Below are positions 8,595 through 16,734 of a stretch of 64,000 nt of DNA, piece after piece. Source of the stretch: an uncultured bacterium (lineage in GTDB: Bacteria > Bacillota > Clostridia > Oscillospirales > Oscillospiraceae); the NCBI GenBank assembly GCA_946548895.1, contig CAMNQF010000007.1:1-64000 (forward strand), written 5' to 3'. The notes under the pieces were generated by a model, which was not told the origin of the DNA, did not search any database, and saw only the letters and a list, made by a program, of their open reading frames with translations. Every line of letters starts with the position of its first letter. Position 1 is the first letter of the stretch. Made by a program: the position numbers and the translations under genes.

Positions 8595-9022
8595 TTCCCG
8601 CCCTCCAGAAAGTGGTCCATGGCCATGAGGTAGCCGTCAAACCCGTGGCCGTATAGCTGGCCCACGCAGGCGGGGGCGGTGACGGACACCGCCCGGAAGG
8701 GCTCCCGCTGGTCGATGTGGCTGATGTGCACCTCATAGGCGGGCACGTCCACCGCCTTCAGTGCGTCCAGAATGGCGTAGCTGTAGTGGGTGTAAGCGCC
8801 GGGGTTGATGATGATGGCGTCGTACACCCCGTCGGCGGCGTGGATCTGGTCGATGATGGCCCCCTCATGGTTGGACTGGAAGCAGTCCGCCGTGGAGCCG
8901 CGGGCGGCAGCGTGATCTTGAATAAGCTTGCACAGGGCGCCGTAGGTCTGATCGCCGTAGATGCCCGGCTCCCGCTTGCCCAGCAGGTTCAGGTTGGGGC
9001 CGTTGATGACGAGAAACTTCAT
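8591..9022 (-). CDS. aroQ: Type II 3-dehydroquinate dehydratase AroQ
   Basis: 143-residue class II dehydroquinase, the small dodecameric enzyme that dehydrates 3-dehydroquinate by anti elimination. The N-terminus has NGPNLNLLGKREPGIYG with the catalytic arginine and tyrosine, followed by NPGAYTHYSYAILDAL and EVHISH with the catalytic histidine. The start at 9022 follows GGAGGTG at 8 bases; the long open frame further upstream is only an alternate frame of aroK. It overlaps aroK and aroE by 4 bases each. The type II enzyme here takes the place of an AroD. Confidence 0.95.
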   Translation of the reverse strand: MKFLVINGPNLNLLGKREPGIYGDQTYGALCKLIQDHAAARGSTADCFQSNHEGAIIDQIHAADGVYDAIIINPGAYTHYSYAILDALKAVDVPAYEVHISHIDQREPFRAVSVTAPACVGQLYGHGFDGYLMAMDHFLEGGK

Positions 9023-9528
9023 GGCTGGCACACCTCCGAATAAATGGTGGAAATGAGGTCCGCGGCGGCCTGGGGTCCGCCGGCGCAGGGGATGATGTAG
9101 TCCGCCCAGCGGCGGTAGACGGGGGCCCGGTCCTGATACCGCCGGACAAAATCCTCCCGCCCGGCCTGGGCCAGGGGCCTGCCGGATACGTCCAGGGAGC
9201 CGTAGGTCCCCCCGGGGTCCCGGTCCAGCCAGAACACCGGGCCGCTCTCCTTCAGGGCGGCGATGGCCTCGTCCTGGAGGGGCAGGCCCCCGCCGCAGGC
9301 CACCACCAGCCCCTCCCGCCGGCCCAGCTCCCGGCTGACCAGCCACTCCCAATCCCGGAAGCGGCCCTCTCCGTAATCCCGGAAAATGTCCCGGATGGCG
9401 CAGCCCGCCCGCTCCTCAATGAGGGCGTCGGTGTCCGCCAGCTCCAGGCCCAGCCGCCGGGACAGCAGGCCGCCCACAGTGGTCTTGCCGCAGCCCATCA
9501 TGCCGATTAGAACGATGTTTTTTGTCAT
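9019..9528 (-). CDS. aroK: Shikimate kinase AroK
   Basis: 169-residue P-loop kinase phosphorylating shikimate at O3. Walker A is GMMGCGKTT at residues 9-17, the substrate-binding DTDALIEERAG follows, and the CGGGLPL loop and an arginine-containing lid (GRPLAQAGREDF) are recognisable. Length is normal for a monofunctional enzyme. It lies about 110 bases downstream of pheA, with a palindromic hairpin in the gap, and is coupled by 4-base overlap to aroQ. Confidence 0.94.
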   Translation of the reverse strand: MTKNIVLIGMMGCGKTTVGGLLSRRLGLELADTDALIEERAGCAIRDIFRDYGEGRFRDWEWLVSRELGRREGLVVACGGGLPLQDEAIAALKESGPVFWLDRDPGGTYGSLDVSGRPLAQAGREDFVRRYQDRAPVYRRWADYIIPCAGGPQAAADLISTIYSEVCQP

Positions 9529-9614
9529 TGTGCTCTCTCCAAGTCAGGAAACGTGTGGTTGGAACATCAAATCAAGTTTTGTCTGGATCGTCAGCGGGCT
9601 AACGTTTTTTGGTT

Positions 9615-9635
9615 CCTTTTTCTTTCAAGAAAAAG
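9615..9635 (-). repeat. Palindromic hairpin immediately after pheA
   Basis: CTTTTTCTT and AAGAAAAAG form a 9-bp perfect stem with a 2-3 base loop starting 4 bases after the pheA stop. It lacks a long U run after the stem on the minus strand, so read-through into aroK is likely. It resembles the A/T-rich palindromes near 12.6 kb. Confidence 0.55.
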
Positions 9636-9638
9636 AAG

Positions 9639-10793
9639 CTAGTCCAAATTGGACGGGAACCATCCCAGCACCCGGAACTCCCCGGTGGTCTGGGCCAGCT
9701 CGTGGAGGGCGTCGTCCACGGCGGGGTCGCCGTGGGCCCCGGTGAACTCCAGGAAGAACATATATTCCCAGCTCCGGCCGGGCAGGGGCCGGGACTCCAG
9801 CTTGACCATGTTCAGCCCGTGGACGGCAAAGACGGTGAGCACCTCGTGGAGGGACCCGGCCTCGTGGGGCAGGACGAACAGGGTGCTGACCTTGTCCGCG
9901 CCGGGGCGCAGCTCCAGCCGGGGGGACGCCACCACAAACCGGGTGGTGTTGCGGCTGTTGTGGTTGATGCCCCGGGCCAGAATGTTCAGCCCGTAGAGCT
10001 CCGCCGCCCGGGCGGAGCAGATGGCCGCCTTGGTCAAATCGCCGCTGTCCGCCACCATTTTGGCGGACCCGGCGGTGTCCGCCTGGGGGACCTGCTTCCA
10101 ATCCGGGTGGGCGTTGAGATACCGCTCGCACTGGAACAGCCCCTGTTCGTGGGAGTAGACGTGGGTGATGGCGTCCAGCGGCGCCCCCGGCAGGGCCATG
10201 AGGCAGTGTTCCACTTTCACCGTGGTCTCCCCCACCATGTAGCACTCATACTGGGTGAGCAGGTCGTAGATCTGCCGGATGGCCCCGGTGGAGCTGTTCT
10301 CAATGGGCAGGACGGCGTAGTCCGCCCGCCCCTCCCGCAGGGCCAGGAAGCAGTCCTCAAATTGCTCCAGGCCGGCGGCGTCCACGCCTGCCCCGAAGAA
10401 GTCCAGGGCCGCCTGCTCGCTGTACGCCCCCGGCTCCCCCTGGTATACCACCCGGGGGGCGGGGACGGGCTGCCGGGCGCCGTCCCGGGCCTCCCGCCAC
10501 CGGCGGACGCCGGGGTTGTCCGCCCCCTGGCCCATCATATCCCGCTGCTGCCGCCGGGACAGGGCCATGATGGTCTGAAACAGGGTGACGGCGGCGGGGC
10601 GCAATTCCTCCCCCGCCAGCTCCCCCTTGTTTTGGAGCACCTGCCGCTCCCGCTCCTGGTCCAGCACGGGGATTCCGTTGGCCCGCTTGTACGCCCCCAC
10701 CCGGGCCGTCACGCCCATCCGGCGGCGGAACAGCTCCACCAGCTCCCGGTCGATGCCGTCGATCTCCCGGCGCAGCGTTTGCAGTTCGTCCAT
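9639..10793 (-). CDS. pheA: Bifunctional chorismate mutase/prephenate dehydratase
   Basis: 384-residue fusion that converts chorismate through prephenate to phenylpyruvate, the committed route to phenylalanine. Residues 1-90 are an AroQ-class chorismate mutase (LRREIDGIDRELVELFRRR, then VGAYKRANG). A linker of about 30 residues follows. The prephenate dehydratase domain begins at VVYQGEPGAYSEQAAL and includes the IENSSTGAI segment. A C-terminal ACT domain has the ESRPLPGRSWEYMFF signature and probably gives Phe feedback inhibition. The start at 10793 follows AGGAGAGG and overlaps the upstream gene's stop (TGATG); the longer open frame to 11183 is an alternate frame of that gene. No tyrA is present here. 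Confidence 0.94.
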   Translation of the reverse strand: MDELQTLRREIDGIDRELVELFRRRMGVTARVGAYKRANGIPVLDQERERQVLQNKGELAGEELRPAAVTLFQTIMALSRRQQRDMMGQGADNPGVRRWREARDGARQPVPAPRVVYQGEPGAYSEQAALDFFGAGVDAAGLEQFEDCFLALREGRADYAVLPIENSSTGAIRQIYDLLTQYECYMVGETTVKVEHCLMALPGAPLDAITHVYSHEQGLFQCERYLNAHPDWKQVPQADTAGSAKMVADSGDLTKAAICSARAAELYGLNILARGINHNSRNTTRFVVASPRLELRPGADKVSTLFVLPHEAGSLHEVLTVFAVHGLNMVKLESRPLPGRSWEYMFFLEFTGAHGDPAVDDALHELAQTTGEFRVLGWFPSNLD

Positions 10794-11281
10794 CAGCGGT
10801 ACCTCTCCTTCAATTCGGCGTAGTGCTCCGCGTTTTCGCGCAGTCCGGCGATTTCCTCCTCCGTCAGAGCCCGGACCACCTTTGCCGGATTGCCCAGCAC
10901 CAGGGAACCGTCGGGGGCGTCCATCCCGCCCGTCACCAGGGCGCCCGCCCCCACCAGGCAGTTTTTGCCGATCTTGGCGAAGTCCAGCAGGGTGGACCCC
11001 ATGCCCACAATGGTGTTGTCCCCCACGGACGCCCCGTGGACCACCGCCCCGTGGCCCACGGAGACGTACTCCCCCAGCACGGTGGGGGCCTTCTCCGAGT
11101 GAAGCACACAGCAGTCCTGGACGTTGCACCCCCGGCCCAGCACGATGGGCTTGCCGTCCCCCCGGAGGACGGCGTTGAACCACACCGAGCAGTCCGGCCC
11201 CAGGGCCACGTCCCCCACCACCGCCGCGCCGGGGAAAATCATCACGGTCTCATCGCTTTGACGCAGAGTTTTCAAATCCAT
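10793..11281 (-). CDS. Gamma-carbonic-anhydrase-like hexapeptide protein
   Basis: 162-residue left-handed beta-helix protein of the YrdA/PaaY/gamma-carbonic-anhydrase group. Repeated hexapeptide turns run through the whole chain, and the three metal-ligand histidines of the family are present at positions 61, 77 and 82 (LHSE and GHGAVVHG). Bacterial members bind zinc and some hydrate CO2; others are thioesterases or have no known activity. A GAGGAA ribosome site precedes the ATG. Its stop overlaps the pheA start, so it is coupled to phenylalanine synthesis genes although no enzymatic reason is evident. Confidence 0.85.
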   Translation of the reverse strand: MDLKTLRQSDETVMIFPGAAVVGDVALGPDCSVWFNAVLRGDGKPIVLGRGCNVQDCCVLHSEKAPTVLGEYVSVGHGAVVHGASVGDNTIVGMGSTLLDFAKIGKNCLVGAGALVTGGMDAPDGSLVLGNPAKVVRALTEEEIAGLRENAEHYAELKERYR

Positions 11282-11357
11282 AACGATTCCTCATTGTTGT
11301 AAAATTTTCGCCATTCCGTCCGCCGGGGCGGAATGCGCGGTCAAATGCCCATCCGTA

Positions 11358-11413
11358 GAAAACGCCGCGCGTTTTTCCGGGGGCCCCTATATCCCCAGCA
11401 GTTCGCAGGCTGC
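11358..11413 (-). repeat. Degenerate second copy of the aroC 3' end
   Basis: This stretch aligns base for base, with scattered changes, to 11493-11549: a GAAAACGC..GCGTTTTTC hairpin, GGGGGCCCC, then a stretch which on the minus strand reads EAACELLG in the frame corresponding to the aroC end (AACELLRL). It looks like a decayed duplicate of the last ten codons of aroC plus its trailing hairpin. Confidence 0.55.
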
Positions 11414-11486
11414 CTCGTCGGGGCAAGCTCCATATCCCTCACGTCCGGCTTTGCCGAACGCTCACTCATTCCGCTGCCCCTCCTCT

Positions 11487-11516
11487 CCCCGGAAAAACGC
11501 TGCGCGTTTTCCGGGG
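11487..11516 (-). terminator. Hairpin downstream of aroC
   Basis: CCCCGGAAAACGC and GCGTTTTTCCGGGG pair with one bulged base around GCA, 6 bases after the aroC stop. There is no U run, so it is a weak terminator at best or an mRNA 3'-end stabiliser. Confidence 0.5.
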
Positions 11517-11521
11517 GCCCC

Positions 11522-12568
11522 TTATAGCCTTAGCAGCTCACAGGCTGCTAAGGCTGCCGCCGCCTCGATCACCGGCACCGCCCGGTGGACCACGCAGGGG
11601 TCGTGCCGCCCGGTGAGTTCCAGCACGGCGTTCTCGTGTTTGGCCAGGTCCACGGTGAACTGGGTCCGGGCGATGGAGGGGGTGGGCCGCATCGTCACCT
11701 CGAACACCAGGGGCATTCCGTTGGTGATGCCCCCGTTGATGCCCCCGGCGCAGTTCTGCTCCCCCTTCACCGAGCCGTCCCCGTCCACGTACAGCGGGTC
11801 GTTGGCTTCCGAGCCCCGCATGAGGGCGAAAGCGGTCCCTGCCCCGAAGGCCACCGCCTTCACCGCCGGGACGGCGAACAGGTACTGGGAGAAGACGCCC
11901 TCGGCGTTCTGGCCGAAGTCCGGGGAGCCCAGGCCGGGGGGCAGGCCGAACACTCCGCACTCGATGGCCCCGCCCACCGAGTCCTGGTCGTTTTTTGCCT
12001 CCAGGATGGCGGCCCGCATCTCCGCCCCCTTTTCGTCGTTGAGGACGGGGAAATCCTTGGCGGCGCAGGCCCTCAGGGAGTCCCAGTCCTCCAGGGCGTC
12101 GTCGTTGACGCCGTAGATGGTGGAGATGTGGGCGCCCACATACACACCCTTCCGGGCCAGAATCTGCTTGGCCACCCCGCCGGCAAACACCAGCGGCGCG
12201 GTGAGCCGCCCGGAGAAGTGCCCGCCCCCCCGGTAGTCGTTGAAGCCCTGGTAGCGCACGTGGGCGGCGTAGTCGGCGTGGCCGGGGCGGGCCAGGTCCT
12301 TCGTCTTTGCGTAGTCTCCCGAGCGGGTGTCGGTGTTCTCAATCACGGCGCACAGGGGCGCGCCGGTGGTGCGGCCCTCGAACACGCCGGAGAGAACGCG
12401 GGGCTCGTCCGCCTCCCTCCGGGCGGTGGACAGGGCGTTCTTCCCCGGGGCCCGGCGGCTGAGGTCGAAGCGGACGGCGTCCAGGTCCAGAGCCAGCCCT
12501 GGGGGAACACCCTCCAGCACCACGCCGATGGCGGGGCCGTGGGATTCGCCGAAAATCGTATACTTCAT
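11522..12568 (-). CDS. aroC: Chorismate synthase AroC
   Basis: 348-residue FMN-dependent enzyme that removes phosphate from EPSP to give chorismate. The signature segments are present in order: FGESHGPAIGVVLEGVPPG (residues 6-24), SRRAPGK, RPGHADYAAHVRYQGFNDYRGG with the catalytic histidine region, the second conserved stretch around GGGHFSGR, and the C-terminal RHDPCVVHRAVPV motif. Length is slightly below the usual 360-390 but no motif is missing. AAAGGAG precedes the ATG. It is separated from the GNAT gene by about 115 bases with two palindromes, an unusually wide gap in this tight operon. Confidence 0.95.
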   Translation of the reverse strand: MKYTIFGESHGPAIGVVLEGVPPGLALDLDAVRFDLSRRAPGKNALSTARREADEPRVLSGVFEGRTTGAPLCAVIENTDTRSGDYAKTKDLARPGHADYAAHVRYQGFNDYRGGGHFSGRLTAPLVFAGGVAKQILARKGVYVGAHISTIYGVNDDALEDWDSLRACAAKDFPVLNDEKGAEMRAAILEAKNDQDSVGGAIECGVFGLPPGLGSPDFGQNAEGVFSQYLFAVPAVKAVAFGAGTAFALMRGSEANDPLYVDGDGSVKGEQNCAGGINGGITNGMPLVFEVTMRPTPSIARTQFTVDLAKHENAVLELTGRHDPCVVHRAVPVIEAAAALAACELLRL

Positions 12569-12596
12569 GATGGCGCTCCTTTCGTAGGGTCAAGGG

Positions 12597-12630
12597 CCTT
12601 CCTGTTTTCTTTGAAAAGAAAACAGGAAGG
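12597..12630. repeat. Perfect 15-bp palindrome upstream of aroC
   Basis: CCTTCCTGTTTTCTT (12597-12611) and its exact complement (12616-12630) flank a 4-base loop between the GNAT gene and aroC. No U run follows on either strand, so it does not look like a plain terminator. Confidence 0.7.
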
Positions 12631-12670
12631 GAAAAAAGAAACTTTAAGCTTGTAAGCATAAGACTTTTTC

Positions 12671-12699
12671 GATTACTTTTCTCTCATGAAAAAGTAATC
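12671..12699. repeat. Palindrome containing the GNAT stop codon
   Basis: GATTACTTTT and AAAAGTAATC are 10-base arms around a 9-base loop. The stop codon of the GNAT gene (12684-12686) lies in the loop, so the last residues of the protein are encoded by one arm. Confidence 0.65.
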
Positions 12700-13214
12700 C
12701 AGTACCGCTGCAAATCCACGCCCCGGTCCGGCTCGTGGACGGTGTTTTCGTATACGCCGCCCGCCGACAGAATGGTGCGGCGGCTGCCCTCGTTGCTCGT
12801 GTTACAGGTGATGAGCACCCGGTCGAGGCCCAGCTCTTTACAGTAGGACAGGGCCAGGCGAAGCTGCTCCCTGGCGTAGCCCTTCCGGCGCTCGTCGGGG
12901 CGGACGGAGTAGCCGATGTGCCCACCGTACTGTTTCAGGTACTCATTGAAGTAGTGCCGCACGTTGATCATGCCCACCAGCCTGCCGTCCGATTCCCGGA
13001 CGGACAGGAACTGGGTGGCCTGTACCTTCCCCTCCGGGACGGTGGCGGGGTCGGCGTAGGACCGTACGTCGGCCAGCCACTGCTGTGCGCTCTCATTGAA
13101 CCGCAGAGGGCCGCAGCCGTCCATGGAACTGTCCGCGTCCCGCATCTCCTGGCGGTAGGCCCACACCTGGTCCAAATATTCCTCCGAGGGAAGGATTAAT
13201 TTGATGGCATCCAT
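12684..13214 (-). CDS. GNAT family N-acetyltransferase
   Basis: 176-residue acetyltransferase of the RimJ/RimL-like GNAT class. The acetyl-CoA pyrophosphate loop is RPDERRKGYAREQL, preceded by a beta-strand HIGYSVRP, and followed by RVLITCNTSNEGSRRTILSAGG, which is typical of this group. The acceptor is unknown. The start at 13214 has AGGAGG at 7 bases; the ATG at 13229 lacks one. It sits between aroA and aroC, where related operons usually have nothing, and is flanked by palindromes on both sides, so it may be an insertion rather than an aromatic pathway gene. Confidence 0.85.
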   Translation of the reverse strand: MDAIKLILPSEEYLDQVWAYRQEMRDADSSMDGCGPLRFNESAQQWLADVRSYADPATVPEGKVQATQFLSVRESDGRLVGMINVRHYFNEYLKQYGGHIGYSVRPDERRKGYAREQLRLALSYCKELGLDRVLITCNTSNEGSRRTILSAGGVYENTVHEPDRGVDLQRYWITFS

Positions 13215-13236
13215 TTTTTTCCTCCTCATGGTTCGT

Positions 13237-13263
13237 GTAGAGACGGATGGTATCCGCCCCTAC
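13237..13263. repeat. Palindromic element containing the aroA stop codon
   Basis: Two 12-base arms (GTAGAGACGGAT / ATCCGCCCCTAC on the plus strand) around GGT pair fully in RNA on the minus strand if two G-U pairs are allowed. The aroA TAG stop (13260-13262) is part of one arm. GTAGGGGCGGAT-type palindromes are familiar as dispersed repeats in high-GC Clostridia, from memory rather than a search. Confidence 0.6.
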
Positions 13264-14573
13264 GGCTCCCGCCGGAGCTGTCCTCCCAGCCGCTCATACT
13301 CCTCCCAGAAATTGGGGTAGGACTTGGCCACGCATTCCGCGCCTGTGATGGTGACGGGCTTCTCGCACCGGGTAGCGGCAATGGCCGCCATCATGGCGAT
13401 GCGGTGGTCGTTGAAGCTGTCCACCTTTACACCCCCGGCCAGCCGCTCTTTTCCCTGTATGTCCAGGAAATCGGGGCCCTCGGCCGCCTCCGCCCCCAGG
13501 GCGGACAGCACCGCCGTGACGGAGGCCAGCCGGTCGCTCTCCTTCATGCGCAGGCGGGCGGCGTTCCTGATTCGAAGCCTTCCGTTCATCAGCGCCCCCA
13601 TGGCGGCCAGAGGGGGCACCAGGTCGGGATTTTGGGATACGTCGATGGAGACGGCGCACCCTTCGGACGGGGTGGAAGGCCCCTCTTGTTTCGGACCCGC
13701 CCCCCAGATTGGGACGGCGGCGTCCCCGGCTGCGGGCTGGTTCTGCACCATTCGGACCCAGTCCAGAAATGCCCGGTCGCCCTGGATGGACCGCTGGTCC
13801 ATTCCTTCAACCGTCACCGGGTTCCCCAGCGCCTGGGCGGCGTACCAAAACGCCGCCTGGGACCAGTCCCCCTCCACGGCCAGGGAGCGGGGCCGGTACA
13901 GCTGCCCGCCGGGAATGCGCCAGCCGTTTTTCCCCGCCTCCACGGACACCCCGAACTGTCCCAGCGCCTCCAAAGTCATGCCGATATAGCCCCCGCTCTC
14001 CAGCGGGGAGGTGAGGACGATCCCGCTGTCCCCCTCCAGCAGGGGCAGGGCGTACAGCAGCCCGGTGATAAACTGGGAGGACACATTGCCGGGCAGGCGG
14101 TACTCCCCGGGGGTGAGCATCCCCGTGACGGTGAGCGCGCCGCTTTTCGATTCGTGGAACAGGCCCTTCTCATCGAAAAGATCAAAATAGGGGGTGAGGG
14201 GGCGCTCCATCAGCCGCCCCCGGCCCGAGAAAATCCCGCCCCCCCGCACCGCCAGGGCCACGGGGATCAGGAAGCGCAGGGTGGAGCCGCTCTCCCCGCA
14301 GTCCAGCCGGGGGTAAGCTATGCGGCGCAGGGGGGACATAGGATTGGCCCCCATGCCCCGGACGGCGGCGGCGGAGCCGTCTATGGCAAACTCGGCCCCC
14401 AGCTCCCCCAGGCAGCGGATGGTGGCCTCAATATCCTGGGACAGGGCCACGTTGGAAATGACGCTCTCCCCGTCCGCCAGGGCGGCGGCGATGAGGACCC
14501 GGTGGGCTTGGGATTTGGAGGGCGGCGGGGTGACGGTCCCAGCTAATTTGCGTGGGGCAATGGTGATGTCCAT
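13260..14573 (-). CDS. aroA: 3-phosphoshikimate 1-carboxyvinyltransferase (EPSP synthase) AroA
   Basis: 437-residue enzyme that transfers the enolpyruvyl group of PEP to shikimate-3-phosphate. Motifs include PPSKSQAHRVLIAAALADG near the N-terminus, LDCGESGSTLRFLIPVAL, and the C-terminal NDHRIAMMAAIAAT. An unusual insertion of roughly 25 residues (IWGAGPKQEGPSTPSEG region) sits between the two globular halves before the DVSQNPDLVPPLA segment. The start at 14573 is chosen because GGAGAA lies about 9 bases upstream; the ATG at 14588 directly abuts the aroB stop without a ribosome site. It belongs to the aro operon. Confidence 0.94.
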   Translation of the reverse strand: MDITIAPRKLAGTVTPPPSKSQAHRVLIAAALADGESVISNVALSQDIEATIRCLGELGAEFAIDGSAAAVRGMGANPMSPLRRIAYPRLDCGESGSTLRFLIPVALAVRGGGIFSGRGRLMERPLTPYFDLFDEKGLFHESKSGALTVTGMLTPGEYRLPGNVSSQFITGLLYALPLLEGDSGIVLTSPLESGGYIGMTLEALGQFGVSVEAGKNGWRIPGGQLYRPRSLAVEGDWSQAAFWYAAQALGNPVTVEGMDQRSIQGDRAFLDWVRMVQNQPAAGDAAVPIWGAGPKQEGPSTPSEGCAVSIDVSQNPDLVPPLAAMGALMNGRLRIRNAARLRMKESDRLASVTAVLSALGAEAAEGPDFLDIQGKERLAGGVKVDSFNDHRIAMMAAIAATRCEKPVTITGAECVAKSYPNFWEEYERLGGQLRREP

Positions 14574-14588
14574 AGCGTATTTCTCCAT

Positions 14589-15668
14589 TCAGCGGCCCGG
14601 GAGGGCGTTCAGCTGTTCCAGCAAGGCGCTTTTGGCCATTTGACAGGGAACGGCGCGGCCCATCTGGTCCAGCAGGATGAGGGTGATCTCGGTCCCCGCG
14701 CCCTTCTTGTCCAGGCCGACGGCGGCGGCGTAATCCTCCTTGGCGCAGGAGATTTGGGTGGGCAGGCCCAGGGCGGACAGCACGGTTTCGATTTGGGCAG
14801 GCAGGTCCACCGGCGTGCCCCCCAGCGCCACCCCCAGCTTGGCGGCGGCGCACATACCCGCCGCCACCGCCTGCCCGTGGCTCCACTGGGCATAATGCCC
14901 CGCCAGCTCGTAGGCGTGGCCCAGGGTGTGGCCGAAGTTCAAAATCATCCGCAGGCCGGTGTCTAGCTCGTCTTCCGCGACTACTTGGCGTTTAATATCA
15001 CAGCAGGTATACAATATGTGTTCAATATCCGCCATGAGGGCCTCCCGGGAGGGGCGGGCGGCCAGAAAATCGAAAAAGTCCCTGTCCCAGATGCAGCCGT
15101 ACTTGACCACCTCCGCCATCCCGTCCATGAACACAGGCAGGGGCAGCGTGTCCAGCACACAGGGGTCCATAAGCACCAGCTTGGGTTGGTAAAAGGCCCC
15201 GGCGAGATTTTTGCCGTGGGCCAGATCCACGGCCACCTTGCCCCCCACGCTGCTGTCCACCTGGGCCAGCAGGGTGGTGGGGATCTGGATGAAGGCCACC
15301 CCCCGCAGGATGGTGGCGGCGGCGAAGCCCGCCAGATCCCCCACCACGCCGCCGCCCAGGGCCGCTACGCCGTCGGTGCGGGTCAGGCCGAAGTCCATGA
15401 AGCCCTCCCACAGCGCCGCCAGCTGGGAAGGATTTTTGCTTTCCTCCCCCGCTGGGACGGGGAACAGCCGGACCTCAAACCCGGAGGCCCCTAAACTGTC
15501 CAGCACCGGCCCGCTGTAAAGGGGCTCCACGTTACGGTCGGTGACCACGGCCAGTTTCCGGGCGCGGGGCAGCACCGCCCGCACCCGCTCTCCAGCTTGG
15601 GCCAGCAGACCCCGTTCAATTAAAATGCTGTACTCCCGGCCCGGCAGGGCCACGGTGAGGGTTTTCAT
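14589..15668 (-). CDS. aroB: 3-dehydroquinate synthase AroB
   Basis: 359-residue NAD- and metal-dependent cyclase that turns DAHP into 3-dehydroquinate. The NAD loop GGGVVGDLAGF, the PTTLLAQVDSSVGGK segment and the metal-binding NFGHTLGHAYE are all present in order. Length is standard. GGGAGG precedes the ATG and 15 bases separate it from aroF, so it is the second gene of the operon. Confidence 0.95.
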   Translation of the reverse strand: MKTLTVALPGREYSILIERGLLAQAGERVRAVLPRARKLAVVTDRNVEPLYSGPVLDSLGASGFEVRLFPVPAGEESKNPSQLAALWEGFMDFGLTRTDGVAALGGGVVGDLAGFAAATILRGVAFIQIPTTLLAQVDSSVGGKVAVDLAHGKNLAGAFYQPKLVLMDPCVLDTLPLPVFMDGMAEVVKYGCIWDRDFFDFLAARPSREALMADIEHILYTCCDIKRQVVAEDELDTGLRMILNFGHTLGHAYELAGHYAQWSHGQAVAAGMCAAAKLGVALGGTPVDLPAQIETVLSALGLPTQISCAKEDYAAAVGLDKKGAGTEITLILLDQMGRAVPCQMAKSALLEQLNALPGR

Positions 15669-15683
15669 AATGTGCCTCCCTGC

Positions 15684-16706
15684 TCAGACCAGCTTCTTTT
15701 CCATCAGCTCCGCCAGCGGGTTCAGCCTGCCCATGAGGTGGGCGAACTTCTCCGGCGTCAGCGACTGGGCCCCGTCGCACTTGGCGCAGGGCGGGTCGTT
15801 GTGGACCTCCACCATCAGGCCGTCCGCCCCCACCGCAACCGCGGCCATGGCCAGGGGCTCCACCATCCAGTACATCCCGGCGGCGTGGGAGGGGTCCACC
15901 ACGATGGGCAGGTGGCTCATCCTGCGGATGGCCGGGATGGCGGACAGGTCCAGGGTGTTGCGGGTGTAGGTCTCAAAGGTGCGCACCCCCCGCTCGCACA
16001 GGATCACGTTCTCGTTGCCCGCGGCCATGATGTATTCCGCTGACATGATCCACTCCTCGTAGGTGTTGGACAGCCCCCGCTTGAGCAGCACCGGCTTGGA
16101 CAGCCGGCCCACCTCCTTCAGCAGGTCGAAGTTCTGCATATTCCGGGCGCCGATCTGCACCAGGTCCACCTTTTCCTCAAACAGCTCACAGTACCGGGGG
16201 GCCATGATCTCGGACACGATGGGCAGGCCGGTGTCCGCCTTGGCCTCCAGCAGCAGCTCCAGGCCGCCGGTGCCCATGCCCTGGAAGGAGTAGGGGGAGG
16301 TGCGGGGCTTGAACGCGCCCCCCCGGAGCAGGGCGGCCCCCGCCGCCTTCACGTCCCGGGCCACGCCCACGATCTGCTCCTCGCTCTCCACCGAGCAGGG
16401 CCCGGCGATGACGGTGAACTTGTCCCCGCCGCCGATGGGCACGCCGGACACGTCCACCACCGTGTCCTCCGGGTGGAACTTGCGGTTGGCCTTCTTATAG
16501 GGCTCCTGCACCCGCATGACCCGCTCCACGTCGTCGTTCATGGACAGCTTGCCCATGTCGATGTGGGCGGTGTCCCCCACCAGGCCCAGGATGGAGCAGC
16601 CCACCCCGTTGGTGACGCCCACCTTGACGCCCTGGTCCCGCTCCAGCTGGGCCACCAGCGCTTGAATTTTTTCCTGGCTGACGCCGGGCTTCATGACAAT
16701 TACCAT
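15684..16706 (-). CDS. aroF: 3-deoxy-7-phosphoheptulonate synthase (AroA-beta/AroF type)
   Basis: 340-residue DAHP synthase, the first step of the pathway (PEP plus erythrose-4-phosphate). It is the type I-beta form with an N-terminal ferredoxin-like regulatory domain of about 70 residues (MVIVMKPG, then QALVAQLERDQGVKV), known in Thermotoga to bind Tyr/Phe. The catalytic barrel has AGPCSVES, FKPRTSPYSFQGMG and VDPSHAAGM, with the metal-binding residues conserved. AGAGGAG lies 9 bases before the ATG. As first gene behind a promoter, leader peptide and hairpin it is the likely control point of the whole operon, by enzyme feedback and by attenuation. Confidence 0.94.
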   Translation of the reverse strand: MVIVMKPGVSQEKIQALVAQLERDQGVKVGVTNGVGCSILGLVGDTAHIDMGKLSMNDDVERVMRVQEPYKKANRKFHPEDTVVDVSGVPIGGGDKFTVIAGPCSVESEEQIVGVARDVKAAGAALLRGGAFKPRTSPYSFQGMGTGGLELLLEAKADTGLPIVSEIMAPRYCELFEEKVDLVQIGARNMQNFDLLKEVGRLSKPVLLKRGLSNTYEEWIMSAEYIMAAGNENVILCERGVRTFETYTRNTLDLSAIPAIRRMSHLPIVVDPSHAAGMYWMVEPLAMAAVAVGADGLMVEVHNDPPCAKCDGAQSLTPEKFAHLMGRLNPLAELMEKKLV

Positions 16707-16734
16707 ACTAAAAAACTCCTCTCAAATGAAAGAA

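Larger units (their letters stand above)
11282..11521. other. Intergenic region between aroC and the gamma-CA gene
   Basis: No gene is seen. The region holds a small hairpin (CATTCCG arms, 11312-11335), two related hairpin-plus-tail segments listed separately, and no convincing promoter. Transcription from aroC may continue through it. Confidence 0.5.
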
